DNA of 64,000 bases, taken from positions 194,241,011 through 194,305,010 of the forward strand of contig OY282560.1 of NCBI GenBank assembly GCA_958295665.1. Direction: 5' to 3'. Positions 11,741-23,147 of this stretch are shown one piece after another (within the stretch, counting starts at the first letter, position 1; each line of letters starts with the position of its first letter). The notes below the pieces were generated by a model. That model saw only the letters and a list, made by a program, of their open reading frames with translations, did not search any database and was not told where the DNA came from. A program made the position numbers and the translations under genes. The DNA comes from Tipula vernalis. Lineage: Eukaryota; Arthropoda; Insecta; Diptera; Tipulidae.

Positions 11741-11829
11741 CTTTTCGAACCTGTGCGTCAAGAGGGTCGGGTACCTGCCATACGAATTGACCCAAAATAC
11801 CTGGTTATACAAATATTTACCAATTTTTT

Positions 11830-12060
11830 ATATATGCTGGTTTGAATATTGAGTTGGGTATTGAGTTCAGGACTGAGTTGAAGCTTAAGTTGTGGGTCAA
11901 TTTGCGGGTTGAGTTCAAGTTGAGTTGGAGTTGAGTTGAGGTTGGGTTTTTGTATATACGCTGGTTTCAGGATTGAGTTGAAAGAGAGTTTGCGGTTGGG
12001 TTGAGGGTTGGAGCTGGCGGCCATTTGCGGGTTGAATTAGGCTTGAGATGGTGTTGGACT
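11830..12060. repeat. GTTGAGTT-rich low-complexity DNA
   Basis: Irregular repeats of gagttgagttgaggttg-type units. A related short patch occurs at 13045-13075. A Pro/Gln/Asn-rich minus-strand frame here is a by-product of the repeats. Confidence 0.7.
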
Positions 12061-12284
12061 AGTGTTTAATGATCAGTTGAGTAATCTATTAAATAAAGTG
12101 AGTATTTATGTGTATATACAGCATATGGTAAGTGAATGATATTTAAACAAATCCACACGACTTGACCGATTTGCACCAAATATTACACAAATATTGTTTA
12201 AGACTTAATAAAGGTCACTGTTAATGTCTCAAACCTCAAGTTGAACCTTTTACATTTCAAATTAAACCTTAACCAATTTAAATG

Positions 12285-12915
12285 AATGGCCAATTAGGAT
12301 GAAACTTATCTATTTCTTCTGGGGATTCTAAAATGAGTTTTGGATGAAATTCTGGAGTATGGCCAAGTATGATGGAACTTGCTTATTTCTCATCCAATTT
12401 TATGAACTTTGACAAGTGCATTGGAAATGGGATTCTAAAATGATTTTCGGATGATGTTCTGGAATATGGCCAAGTATAATGGAACTTGCATATTTATCAA
12501 CCCATTATGATGAAATTCGACATGTGCATTGGAAATGGGATTCTAAAATGATTTTTTGGATGAAGTTCTGGAATATGGCCAAGTTTGATGGAGCTTGCCT
12601 ATTTCTCAACCGTTTATGGTAAAATTTGATATGCGTTGGAAGTGGGATTCTAAAATGATTTTTTGGATGAAGTTCTGGAATATGGCCAAGTATGATGGAA
12701 CTTGCCTATTTCTCAAACAATTATGATGAAATTCGACTTGTGATTTTTGGATAAAGTTCTGGAATATGACCAAGTTTTAGGGAACTTGCTTACTTCTCAA
12801 CCGATTATGGTGAATTTTGACATGTGCGTTGAAAATGATTTTCAGATAAAGTTCTGGAATATGGATTAGTAGGATGGAACTTGGCTAATATTTAACCGAT
12901 TATGATGAAATTTGA
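12285..12915. repeat. Tandem array, about 107-bp unit, six copies
   Basis: The landmark tggaatatggccaagt (or a close variant) occurs at about 12355, 12462, 12571, 12678, 12762 and 12857, spaced 107, 109, 107, 84 and 95 bp. Each unit carries gattctaaaatgatttt, ggatgaagttctgg, atggaacttgc and atttctcaaccgattatg. The last two copies have deletions. The array lies just downstream of the Helitron remnant. It is non-coding. Confidence 0.85.
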
Positions 12916-13181
12916 CGGTGTTGATTTGTATATAAGAATTGTGTACTGGTGAAGGTAATGGTGCTGGTTGTATGATGTTATGATGGTAAGGGTATGATGG
13001 TATCTTGGTATGATGGTATCAGTTAAGCAGAGGGTTAAGATTTGGTTCGAGCTAAGTTGAGTTGAAGTTGAGTTGGGATTTATAAATAATAATATTGAAC
13101 AGTCAATTTCAGTTGTAAAAAAATAAATTACCTTTAAATTGGCTAAAGTATCACAATTATTTTTAAGTATAAACTTAAGCT

Positions 13182-13320
13182 TATCGTTTATTTCAATCAA
13201 GAATGGAATGTTCGTCAATTTTAACTATTTTCTTTCTTAAACTAGCTTCACTTTACATTGTATTGCAAAATCTCTTTTCAAAATTGTTTCATTTCAAAAG
13301 CAAACAGAGTTACATTGTAT
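13182..13320. repeat. Dispersed repeat, second copy of 6165-6315
   Basis: It shares the blocks listed for the copy at 6165, with small indels, in direct orientation. Confidence 0.7.
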
Positions 13321-15253
13321 GTTTGAATGTACATAGAAAAGCATCGCACAAAAGCTTTACGCTATATTTTATATAGTACACATTATATTACAGATTCAAC
13401 GATAAAACGCATTGACAAAAAAAAAAACTAAACGGTTTCTGTGCTACTTTACTATAGAACATTTCTTTACTGTTTACATTCAATTTAAATTTAAATAAAA
13501 GGGAATTAAAGAAAAACAAACAACTTAAGGTTTTTATTGTTTTTGTTGTTGTTGTCAGTACAAATTTTATTTTTACTTCTTTGCCATGATGATGATGGTA
13601 CTGAAAATTTCCAAAGACAACGAAATAGGATTTCGCTGTTCTTAAGATGATAGGCATAATTTTTATTTTTTTCTGTAGACAATTACATTTATTATTATTG
13701 TTGTTATTATTGTTACGAACGAGCATTATTTTGACGTTCTAAGTCGAAGTGGAAATAATCATTTTAACCATTCACATACATCTGGATTGTTGTGCACATT
13801 TTATAGAATTGATTAGATTTTATTTTGCTTTTTGCTTTTGTATTACAAATTTGTTCAAAATGATTTTCATTTTTTGTTTTTTTGTTTTATGATTCCGAAA
13901 TCAAAATTTGATTTTTTTTAGCAGTAAATAATTTGTCAAAATCATATGTGTGAAATTTGTTGTGCTTGTTGATGCGTTTTGTTCGTTTTATGATAGACGG
14001 AAGGTAATGGTTTAGAAAACCACAAGAAAATTCATTTATTTTTACGTACTAAACTAATGTTAAACAATTTTTGTACGGCGAACTTAAAATGTAATTTTTG
14101 AATATGTTACCCAACAAAATATCTATCTACTTTAGATCTTGTTTACGTAAAACTTGTCTCATGTGTCATATTTATACCATATTATGAATCCTCACGTCTT
14201 TTGTATAATTTTAATCAAAAAGTTTTTAATAAACCAATTGAGAAAGAAGGGCGGGCAATGTAGTTACAATTTATTTATTATTCCAGTACATGAACATCAA
14301 ACGGTCACGTTTCTAGTCGGATAATAATGTTACCTCATTACTTTTGGTCTTTGTATTTACTGTACACAATTGGGGCACAGGTTGAGGCTATGAAAATTTT
14401 ACGATATAGGTACATCCTAATCACTCGGCGAAAAACTGTTGTTTGTTCTGTCATTTATATCAAACGGTAGTCATCAAATTTTTATTTTATTACCAATCCT
14501 TTAGTGTAATTTAGTTTTTTTGATTTTTTATAGCAAAGAAATATTTTTTATGACTTACGTTAAATTATTTAATGTTAACACTTATTATTATGATTAAGTT
14601 ATGACAGTTTAATATATATAACATTGAGTGTTGTTAATTACTAAAGCAAAATTGGTTTTAGGTTTTCGTGCAGCGCACTACCTTTATTGCCTTTTTATAT
14701 ACTAAAAGTGGCTCTACACTATACGATTCACATGCAATATTTGTTTTACTATATAACACATCAAATTAAATTATTTAACAATAGGAACAAGTTTAATATG
14801 TGAAGTGCTACAAATATTCTATGAACATTTTCAAATCAAGTTAAAGTGATGTCTGTAAAGATTGTTGTTGAGCAGTGGTTTTAAATGATGCTCTGATTGA
14901 TCATCTTTAAAAGTTTTCTTCTATGTACCTCCGTACTAAACTATACCTACACATCTGTGTAACTGACAAGTTTTGGTCGAAAGTTCATTTTTATACAGTG
15001 CTAAACCAAGATACTAGCCTCAAGTGTGACTTATTTGTCTGTCGTGAATTTATCAACCAAATTGCTCGCTTGGTTCATGAATATTCTTGGTTTCCATTTT
15101 TTATTAAAACAAATGTACTATTTAATAAATGCTTTTTTAATTTTAAAAAACCAAAAAATACGTTTATTTATTTCAATTTTAACCGACGCAGTATCATGAT
15201 GTCGACTACTCCACCCTATTTACCCAACTACTCTTCGTTTCGTACAGTACATA
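13321..15253. other. AT-rich intronic DNA, no gene seen
   Basis: It contains poly-A/T runs and short simple repeats (TTG/ATT near 13690-13720). Chance frames at 13388-13726 (minus) and 14923-15273 (plus) have the low-complexity Lys, Asn and Phe composition of non-coding AT-rich DNA. Confidence 0.5.
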
Positions 15254-15692
15254 CCCAGTTGTACTTTGCATGATCGACCGAAGTTTTTTGTATGAGATGG
15301 CATATAGACAACATGAGACGGATGTATAAAATTATAAAATAAAATATTTGTTTTTTTTTAAATGTGTGAGAATGAATATATGTAAATGGTTAGGCACCTG
15401 ATGTCAACTAGCGGAACTAATGATCGATCTACTTATTTCATTTTTTGTTTTCCAAGTATTTTATCATTCTAGATTTTACTTTGATGTGAAGTATACGTAA
15501 GCACATAAAAATTTTTAAAGTGCACTGTAATAGAAAAATAATTCATTTAATAACTATTAATTAATATATTAAATATTAAATCCAAATTATGTAAGTACCT
15601 ATTTTAGTCTTAGATATTTTCAATATTTTGAATTATTCTTTAACTTAAATTAAATTAATTTTATTTTATTTATAGTGGAATTTATTAAAAAA

Positions 15693-15983
15693 GTTGTACG
15701 ATTGAGTGCTCCAACAGCGCTAATTTCGCGATCACCGTGATTGCTCAATTTGATAACACCGCGAGCATCACTTTACACCATATCTACCTTACCGACATAA
15801 CAGCACCATCTATCAAACAATTACTTAAACTAACCGTTTACAAATACTACTGCACCATATATTCCGTCGGTATTCGTTCTTTTTTAGACGAAATATGGTG
15901 TAAAGTGATGCTCACGGTGAGGTCAAATTGAGCGATCACGGTGATCGCTAAATTTGCGCTGTTGGAGCACTCAATCGTACAAC
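15693..15983 (+). mobile_element. 291-bp TIR element, copy 1 in the palindrome
   Basis: Its termini GTTGTACGATTGAGTGCT and its reverse complement bound it. The terminal inverted repeats are about 90 bp long and contain the short palindrome CGATCACCGTGATCG. The middle (about 15785-15885) is unique. It has the structure of a MITE. Confidence 0.75.
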
Positions 15984-16025
15984 TGGAAAGTTTCTATGTA
16001 AACTTATACCGACTTTCCATCCCCA

Positions 16026-16313
16026 GTTGTACGATTGAGTGCTCTAACAGCGCAAATTTAGCGATCACCGTGATCGCTCAATTTGACCTCACCGTGAGCA
16101 TCACTTTACACCATATTTCGTCTAAAAAAGAACGAATACCGACGGAATATATGGTGCAGTTGTATTTGTAAACGGTTAGTTTAAGAAATTGTTTGATAGA
16201 TGGTGCTGTTATGTCGGTAAGGTAGATATGGTGTAAAGTGATGCTCACGGTGAGGTCAAATTGTGCGATCACGGTGATCGCTAAATTAGCGCTGTTATAG
16301 CACACAATCGTAC
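16026..16313 (-). mobile_element. 288-bp TIR element, copy 2, inverted
   Basis: The middle portion is the reverse complement of copy 1 (caccatctatcaaacaatt in copy 1, aattgtttgatagatggtg here). The two copies therefore arose by inverted duplication rather than by two independent random insertions. Confidence 0.75.
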
Positions 16314-16828
16314 ATAAGTAGTACAAACGTATGTACATAAGTACACAAAGGATAAAACAAAAAGTAGGAATATGCAGAAAAATTTTACACACGGCGCCGT
16401 TTCACCGTTGATTTATTTTTGCAAACAAAAAATAAAATTTTATGAAACACTAAACACATTTTTATTAAAATATACAATAGGTACTTACATAATTTCGATT
16501 TAATATTTAATATATTAATTAATTGTTATTAAACGAACTATTTTTTTATAAACTGCACTTTAAAAATTGTCTTGTATATGTATTCTTCACACCAAAGTAA
16601 AATCTAGAATGATAAAATACTTTGAAAACAAAAACTGAAATACAAAACAGTAGATCGATCATTAGTTTTGCTAGTTGACATCAGGTGCTTTACCATTTAT
16701 ATTCATTCTCACACATTTAAAAAAACCGAATATTTTATTTTATAATTTTATACATCCGTCTCATGTTTTTTATATGCTATCTCATACAAAAAACTTCGGT
16801 CGATCATGCAAAGTACAACTGGGATAGT

Positions 16829-17290
16829 ATTACTACGACGATGGAAAACCGAAGTTGATATTATAATAGTATAATTATAATATTTTGTTATACTAGGTAT
16901 CAGAAATATAAAAGGTAGCAAATTGTGTTTTTAACATTGTAAATTTATCTGACAGTGTATTCTTTTGACAATAATTCACTAAATTCATTCGATTTTTTTT
17001 TGTTTTTTTTTTTGTGGTATCTGCATAGTGTGATTTATTAATTTTTTAAAAACACAACTAATGCATATGCTTGGTTATTTTTAATTGTTTTTTTATTATG
17101 AATACACGTTAAAATTTTCAAAATGAGAATTATACCTACGTTCACATGAAAAAAACTATAATTGGTGCTAACTTCGTCGCATGCGATGGAAAACCGACAA
17201 GGAATAATAGTATAATATAGTATTATACTATTATGCTATTATACTATTGACGATGGAAAATCGGTATGAAGTATATAAGAATACAGGTAA
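16829..17290. repeat. TATTATAC palindromic AT tracts with GATGGAAAACCG edges
   Basis: Two AT tracts made of overlapping palindromes (ataatagtata, tagtattatactatta) lie near 16860-16900 and 17200-17250. Each is next to cgatggaaaaccg or a variant (16839, 17176, inverted-like at 17252). No coding sequence. Confidence 0.5.
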
Positions 17291-17559
17291 ATGAGATTTG
17301 AAGCAAAGGAGATCATAGAACTGTTTCACATATGGATAACTAAATTATGTAACAAACATAACAACTTTACACAAATATTTGTGGCAACTGTACTTTACCA
17401 TATCATTTGAAATGTGATATAGGTAGTTTAGTTATAATTACAATAGAATAAGTATTCGTCACTATGAAGAGTTAAAATGTGAAATAGAAGAAATACAAGC
17501 AACTGCTGTTAATGTCAAAAACCTGAAATAGTTCTTTTTCCATTGTTTGTATTTATTGC

Positions 17560-17885
17560 CCAGCGAAGCACGCATTGAAAGAAAAGATTATCTCGTGTTC
17601 CTCAGTAAACTAGGGAAACGTTTGTACTTGGAGGAGACTTTAATGCAAAAAATATCTCCTGGGGCTAGGTGACGAAAGGAAAATAATTCCTAAACGCTAG
17701 CAGAAAATGCAGTTGTCCTACCAACTGGAAAACCAACCTACTAACCAAATGATCCAAACGAAGCAGCAGATCTCATTGATTTCTTCATAATAAAGAACAC
17801 ATCTGTAAATTATGTACTGGTAGATTATACCCAGAAGTTAAAACCGATCATTCACCGATACTCCTAACGTTAAGTGGAAATATAG
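17560..17885 (+). pseudogene. Jockey-like LINE endonuclease fragment
   Basis: Across two frames it reads VFLSKLG, then FVLGGDFNAKNISWG (about 17613-17660), then TGKPTY-PNDPNEAADLIDFFI (about 17724-17790) and SDHSPILLTLSGN (about 17845-17882). These are the GGDFNAKH, PTY and SDHxP blocks of the APE-type endonuclease of Jockey-clade non-LTR retrotransposons. Stops and a frameshift near 17660 break it, and nothing of the reverse transcriptase follows, so this is a fragment. Confidence 0.8.
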
Positions 17886-18308
17886 AAACCGATTACTAGT
17901 AAATAGCTTGTGAGTTTTTCCAGATATAAAATGGAAGCTCTTACAGGTAAGTGATAGTTATAGTTCAAATTTAGCAATATATATAGTTTTAGGTGAATCT
18001 CAACCAAGTTACAAAATAAAGTTAAGGTGATAGAAAAAGGTAACAAATTTTTTGTAAGAAAAACTAAAAATATAAGTCTTGATAATTCATAGTGAAAGTG
18101 TTGTTTGTCTTTGTAAAAATAAGATAAAGAAGTATGAACATACAGATTATAACATCTCGTTTATAATTTATTTATTATATAAATATAAAGTATAATATTG
18201 GCGCTGCCGCAAAGCGTTTCGCCCATGAAGTGTGAGAAAAAAATAATTATTCATACGAAATATTTCATACCGACCATTCCAACAAACGCTGAAATTCTGG
18301 AGAAAAAA

Positions 18309-19062
18309 ATGGCTAATTTGGCACAAATCCAAATTCTTCCCTTATTCTATGGCCAAGCTTAGGTCGATCCCAGCCAGGTTTAGTTCTTTTTAGACGTATG
18401 CAAACGCATCGAGAAACAGTTTGTGGGTAAGCCAAAACCGCTCGCAACCTTTTTGGAGAAGATTCTGTTTCGACTCCGTAGAAAGGCAATCACAATGTTC
18501 AAAGACACCCAAATAGAGGATCTAAAAGACTTCTATAGTAAATAACAAAATAAATTTTTGTCCGCCCACACAGTAGAATCACTACAAGATAGATTAAGGA
18601 ATACCAGACAGGGAAAATCGAAGAGCTGTGTGGACTTCAGTAGTCGGATACAGAGTCATGCGTTGGATTATGAAGCAGGCGTCCGTACTAAATATAGTGA
18701 GGGGAATACACTCCCGAAACCCCTTGTGGCCACATTAGAACAGGAGGCTTTCGTTGGTGGTTTACACAACGAAGCCATCCGAACAAACCTGTCAATGGCC
18801 ATAGGGAAATCCCTGAAAGAACTTATAGAAATGGCGGATAGTGCGTCAGCTTGGTCTGTCCAAAAGAGCAGGAACTGGCAGCCAAGGGGATACAATAACA
18901 AGGTGCCAGCTTTGTGACAAGACCGGCCACAGTGCGAAGACATGCCAAACCAATACCTTGACACATGCACGGAGGGAAACTGTATTACCAACAGTAACAT
19001 GTAGGTATTGCAAATGTTCCATGTCTTGGAGAACGGTGTCGCCAGAAATGCTGCAAATCTAA
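18309..19062 (+). pseudogene. LTR-retrotransposon gag with CCHC zinc knuckle
   Basis: It starts at ATG 18309 (MANLAQIQILPLFYG), with an early stop at 18360, and continues through VCKRIEKQF, then an open frame 18558-18917 (ESLQDRLRNTRQGKSKS, EQEAFVGGLHNEAIRTNL, SLKELIEMADSA). A +1 shift near 18895 then gives CQLCDKTGHSAKTC at about 18904-18945, a textbook CCHC knuckle of retroelement nucleocapsid. The pattern (helical capsid domain, GL..EIR-like block, Arg-rich segment, knuckle) fits Ty3/gypsy gag. One stop and one frameshift are visible. No protease or RT follows. Confidence 0.8.
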
Positions 19063-19470
19063 GGTACCAACGGTTATAGTCCGGGGCGCAACTCTACGAG
19101 CCACGGTTTCCAGTTAGGAATCAATATATGTACAAACAGAAATCAACAAAATTACCAACAGAACAATGGGCAACAAAATTTCAGCCGAACAGGAGATATC
19201 AACCAAATACAAGTCAGGAAAACTATGAACCTAACTATTCAAATAAAAACGGGGCAGCAAGCCAAGCAGGTTCTCCACAGAGAATCCAACCTAGACTAAA
19301 CTCTAGTGTAAATGAATTGACAGAAAACCTACACAGGATGTTAATTATTTACATAGAAGAAGTTCACGATGATAACTCCAATATTTTGGATTTGTCACTT
19401 TCTTTAACGTGATATTTATTTTATTTGAAAATGAAATTACGATCGTATCGGATGTTACTCCTTTATCAAA
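19063..19470 (+). pseudogene. Possible gag-pol junction of the same retroelement
   Basis: The frame at 19128-19412 is Gln, Asn and Pro-rich (NEPNYSNKNGAASQ, SPQRIQPRLNSS), then VNELTENLHRM. A shifted frame reads FILFENEITIVSDVTPLSNF up to about 19470. This resembles the low-complexity linker after a gag knuckle, and it follows the gag directly. No protease DSG/DTG is visible. The assignment rests on position. Confidence 0.35.
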
Positions 19471-19539
19471 TTTCTAACAAACACTCAACAGCACAGAACA
19501 CGATTCGACCTATAGAACCAATAGAACATCACAATTGGT

Positions 19540-20130
19540 TCTCACAGTTATCGTATTACATGCAGGAAGTAAATATACAATTTTAAATTTGCCCTAAAAC
19601 TTCTAATGCGGCTCAATACAAATTCTCCACACAAATGATGCACAATTAATTGCATTGAATAGGTTTCGCGTTAGTTATTTCAGCCAAGGATATAAAAATG
19701 GGTTATCAGTTTATCACAGTTGGTGTTAAAAAAAATTTACTTTAAAATTTCTGCTGCAATCCAATAAAAATTATTATCACATACATTGGCCTGTACATAT
19801 ACTAACTATAAACAAGTTCGTTTGATACGAATTTTAAATTTGTTATCACAATTAATGTTTTACATGCAGGAAGTGAATATACACTTTCGTATTTTCTCTA
19901 AAATTTCGTAAGGTCGTAAACTACGACCCAACAAAAATTATTCACACAAATAATGAACAATAGCGCGGCAACATTAAATTTATATTATTTGGATATTTGG
20001 GCCTAGAATATTATAATTGGTTATCATAGTCAATGTATTACATGTTAGGTATAAATATAAAATTTTAAGTTAACTCTAAAACTTATGATGCGACCCAATG
20101 CAAATTATTCAAATAAATAATGGATAATCA
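19540..20130. repeat. Degenerate tandem repeats, about 140-180 bp unit
   Basis: Units share ggttatcacagt..atgtattacatgcaggaagt, aaaacttctaatgcg(g/a)c(t/c)ca and caaattattcacacaaataatg. Copies begin near 19540, 19710, 19845 and 20020. Divergence is high. Confidence 0.65.
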
Positions 20131-20159
20131 GCTTAGCTGAAAAGATTCGCGGCAGAAAT

Positions 20160-20222
20160 ATGCGAATGGAGTTTATCCTAAATTAATTAATCTATTGATT
20201 TTACAACAACAACAAAAAGGCG
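20160..20222. repeat. Left half of an inverted repeat flanking the hAT region
   Basis: The reverse complement of this stretch lies at 24096-24152 (shared blocks: atgcgaatg, atcctaaattaat, attttacaacaacaacaaaa). The pair encloses the tandem repeats and the hAT element. Confidence 0.7.
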
Positions 20223-20417
20223 TTTGGATGTGATTAAAAATGAATTTTAAAAAATCCAAATAGCTACAAATTTTTTTTTAAGAATTAAACTATTTGGTAG
20301 TTCAAAAAGCTAATCCCATTAAATTTAATAACGGATCAAAGAGTTTACTTATTATGTATAAGAATGTATAAAACTTTCTTCTATTGGTAAACATCCCACT
20401 ATTATAATCTGATTGGC

Positions 20418-20425
20418 CTATGTGT
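20418..20425. repeat. hAT target-site duplication CTATGTGT (left)
   Basis: Identical to 23696-23703 on the other side of the element. Confidence 0.93.
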
Positions 20426-20525
20426 TAGTGTTGGAAAAATATCGATAGTACTATCGATATTATCGATAGTTTGTCACTATCGAAAATAATCGATAATTTT
20501 TTCCTACTATCGATACTATTGACCG
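20426..20525. promoter_or_regulatory. hAT left tip with clustered TATCGATA sites
   Basis: After the TIR, TATCGATA occurs exactly at 20440, 20452, 20461 and 20508, with near matches between (ACTATCGA, ATCGATAA). Such subterminal arrays are the usual binding sites of hAT transposases. The 8-mer equals the DRE site bound in Drosophila by DREF, itself a hAT-derived BED-finger protein. Confidence 0.7.
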
Positions 20526-21356
20526 CATCATTTTTTAATATTCAAATTACAGTTTCAAATATATTTAAAAAATGTTCGAACACGAAGTTTTGTTCTTACT
20601 TTGAGCTCAATAATTTGGCTAATTTAGTACATTTGTACTTGGTTCAAGTTCGCCTGATTCTAGATATTTCAATATAAACGTGGTCAATTCATTTTATAGC
20701 AAATTCGGCCTGCTCCTAAAATATCATAGAGTTGAGTCGAATTAACTCGAAATAATTTCAATATAAATGGAGACGAATTGAAAAACAATATGAGCAAAAA
20801 ACTAACAAAATATGAACTTCATTATTATAATTAACACTCCACTTTATTTTCTCACAATTTATGTTTGCGATTGTTTTTACTAAATTTAATTTAATTAGAC
20901 TCACAAAAGCTAAATAAATATCTTGTTAAAAAGTAAACTACAAGGTAACTCAATTCCAAGTATAAACGAAGTAATTCATAGTAGAATTGTTTGTTTTATA
21001 TTTGCAATGTCATTCGGAGTTGGTCGTTCTAAAATATAAAGTATAAAATACAAACAGGTGTTGGTAACAAAGCTGTATTTAATACTATGTATCATAATAG
21101 TATGAATTTACGGTAAAAACAAAACTGAGAAAACATTAAATAAAATTAAATTATAAATTTGGTTTTAAAAACATTGCAGCCAATATATGTGTTAGATTTA
21201 GATATAAATAAAAACAAAGTGTTATAACATAACCTATAAATTGAGAAGGGAAAACCAACACCATAGCGCACAGCCTATTAATTGTGTGTGTAAAGAAAGG
21301 TATTCGTATATATATAATAGACGAAATGGACAAATTTGTATCCCGACAAGCGAAAG

Positions 21357-21412
21357 GTAATCAAATAATTTTAATGACATAATTACCATACTAATTTTTT
21401 TCCAAACTACAG
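21357..21412 (+). other. Intron 1 of the hAT transposase gene
   Basis: The donor AAAG|gtaatc and acceptor ctacag|GTTC are good matches to consensus. The join restores one frame from ATG 21326 into the BED finger, 31 nt plus the next exon. Without it the finger would have no upstream ATG in frame. Confidence 0.85.
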
Positions 21413-23052
21413 GTTCAAAGACAGTTGAGTGTCAGTCAATCATTGATCTAGAGGTAGAAAATGTTGAACTTGGGTCATCCAACCGTCCTCATTCGTCAAA
21501 AGTGTGGCGGTTTTTTAAGAAATCGGCCGATTCAAAATTAGCAAAATGCTTGTCATGCGGAAGGGAGTATAAAACAAGTGGCAACACAAGTAATTTGGCT
21601 GATCATTTGAAAAGGTGCCACTCAAAATCAAATGAAGAATCAGCCCCCACAACAGAAAGGTCAGTTAAGCAATTTTTTACCAGATCTTTGGAGTATGAAA
21701 ATCATTTCCAGCATAAAAAGGAGCTAGATGAAACACTTGCAATAATGATTGCTAAAGATTTTCAACCATTTAGCATCGTTAACGACGACGGTTTCCGAAA
21801 GCTTATTAAATTACTAGATCCGAAATATGTCATTCCAAGTAAAACGTTAATTCGTAATAATATTATGCCAAAACTTTTTCTGAATGCGAAACAAAAGTTA
21901 AATGTTATGTTAAGCGAAACAAATCATGTTGCGATAACTTGTGACATGTGGAGTTCGAGAGCACTCGAATCATATCTGACTGTGACTTGCCATTTTCTCA
22001 CTAAGAATCTCGATTTAAAATCCGTAGTTTTATCAACAAAACCACTGCTTACCCAGGTAAATCATAGTGCGGAGAATATTGCAAGTTCTCTAAACGACAT
22101 TTTTGTTGAATGGGATATCACACAAAAAATTGTATGTGTTGTGACAGATAATGCCAAAGTTATGGTAAAAGCCTGTGATAATCTTGATATGCAACAATTG
22201 GGATGTTTTGCACATTCCTTAAACTTAACAGTGCAAGACGGGTTAAAGCTAGGAGTAGTACGATCGATTACAACTAAATGTAAGGACATAGTCCGTTTTT
22301 TTAAAAGTAGCACGATAGCACGCGAATTATTAAATAAGGAACAAGATTCCGCTGTTCCCTATAAATTAGTTCAAGAGGTTCAAACAAGATGGAACAGCAC
22401 ATTTTATATGATTCAGCGAATCTTAAAACTAATCGACCCAATAGGAAGATGTCTTTTAAAGTTGAAGAAAGCTCCGATACCATTGTCCATTGAGGAAGTG
22501 CATATTTTAAAGGACTTCGAAAAGATTTTAGCGGGATTCGATGAGGTCACCAAGGAGGTATCCGGAAGTAGTTACGTTACCATTTCTCTAATAATCCCAA
22601 TGAGTCATGGCTTATATTTAAATTTATTGGAAATTAAAAAAACGCTTAACACTGAAGAGGGGATAAAGCTTTGTACTCAGCTGACACAAAGTTTAATTAC
22701 ACGACTGTATCCATACGAGCAAATTAATGTTGTCAGAATGGCAACTCTTTTGGACCCCAGGTTTAAATCTGTTGGTTTCCTTCGAGAAGAAAATGCGAAA
22801 CAAGGCAATATTTCATTGGAGAATGAATTGATCACGTCCTGTGTGAATATTGGAAATGACACCGAAACTAGTGGTGAATTGGTGGCGGACGTGTCTGATG
22901 AAGTATCTGCATCTGGACATGTTTTATCATTTCTTGAATAAAAAAATTCCGAAACGCAGACTTCACATAATTTAGATGTCATGATATATAAAAGACAATA
23001 CAATGAATTTTCCATGGCGGACAGAAAATCCAACCCTCTTGAGTTCTGGAAA

Positions 23053-23147
23053 GTAAGCAGAAAATATCTTTCTTTCTTATAAGATTATGTGTTATTGCCT
23101 GAGTCGTTTGTTAATTTTATTTTTATTATATTTTTTTTTTTTTTTAG
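23053..23147 (+). other. Intron 2 of the hAT transposase gene
   Basis: The donor GGAAA|gtaagc and a run of T ending in ag at 23147 bound 95 nt. Joining them brings the dimerisation domain into frame. Confidence 0.85.

Larger units (their letters stand above)
8025..11800 (+). mobile_element. Decayed autonomous Helitron
   Basis: An almost continuous series of conserved Rep/helicase (RepHel) blocks runs in order from about 8110 to 11740. Upstream of it is aatatataaaaatctcttgt at 8021-8040, like the start sequences of insect Helitrons. The Rep part (8250-9782), the linker (9783-10900) and the helicase part (10903-11740) are split by many stops and frameshifts. The 3' end is not defined by a hairpin I can confirm; GTTGAG-rich low-complexity DNA begins near 11830. 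The element cannot move itself. Confidence 0.85.
15254..16823. repeat. 1.57-kb imperfect palindrome
   Basis: The left arm starts CCCAGTTGTACTTTGC (15254) and the right arm ends with its reverse complement (16823). Matching blocks continue inward: gcatgatcgaccgaagtttt, acatgagacggatgtataaa, gcacctgatgtcaacta, tattttatcattctagattt and ttaattaatatattaaatat. At the core are two inverted 290-bp units around a 42-bp spacer that can itself pair (GGAAAGT/ACTTTCC). Two short stretches (about 15605-15690 and 16314-16480) differ between the arms, so the palindrome has decayed or been partly replaced. No coding sequence. Confidence 0.85.

Noticed and set aside
11758..12024. Minus-strand Pro/Asn/Gln-rich frame of 88 codons
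   Set aside because: Produced by the GTTGAGTT repeats after the Helitron.
13388..13726. 112-codon minus-strand frame with an Asn run
   Set aside because: Low-complexity Asn/Lys/Phe composition from ATT repeats and poly-T; no splice context.
15737..16392. Three open frames in the palindrome with identical peptides on both strands
   Set aside because: They are the same TIR sequence read from mirrored copies; non-coding MITE.
18668..19000. 110-codon minus-strand frame opposite the gag
   Set aside because: Shadow of the plus-strand gag, which has the zinc knuckle and capsid blocks.
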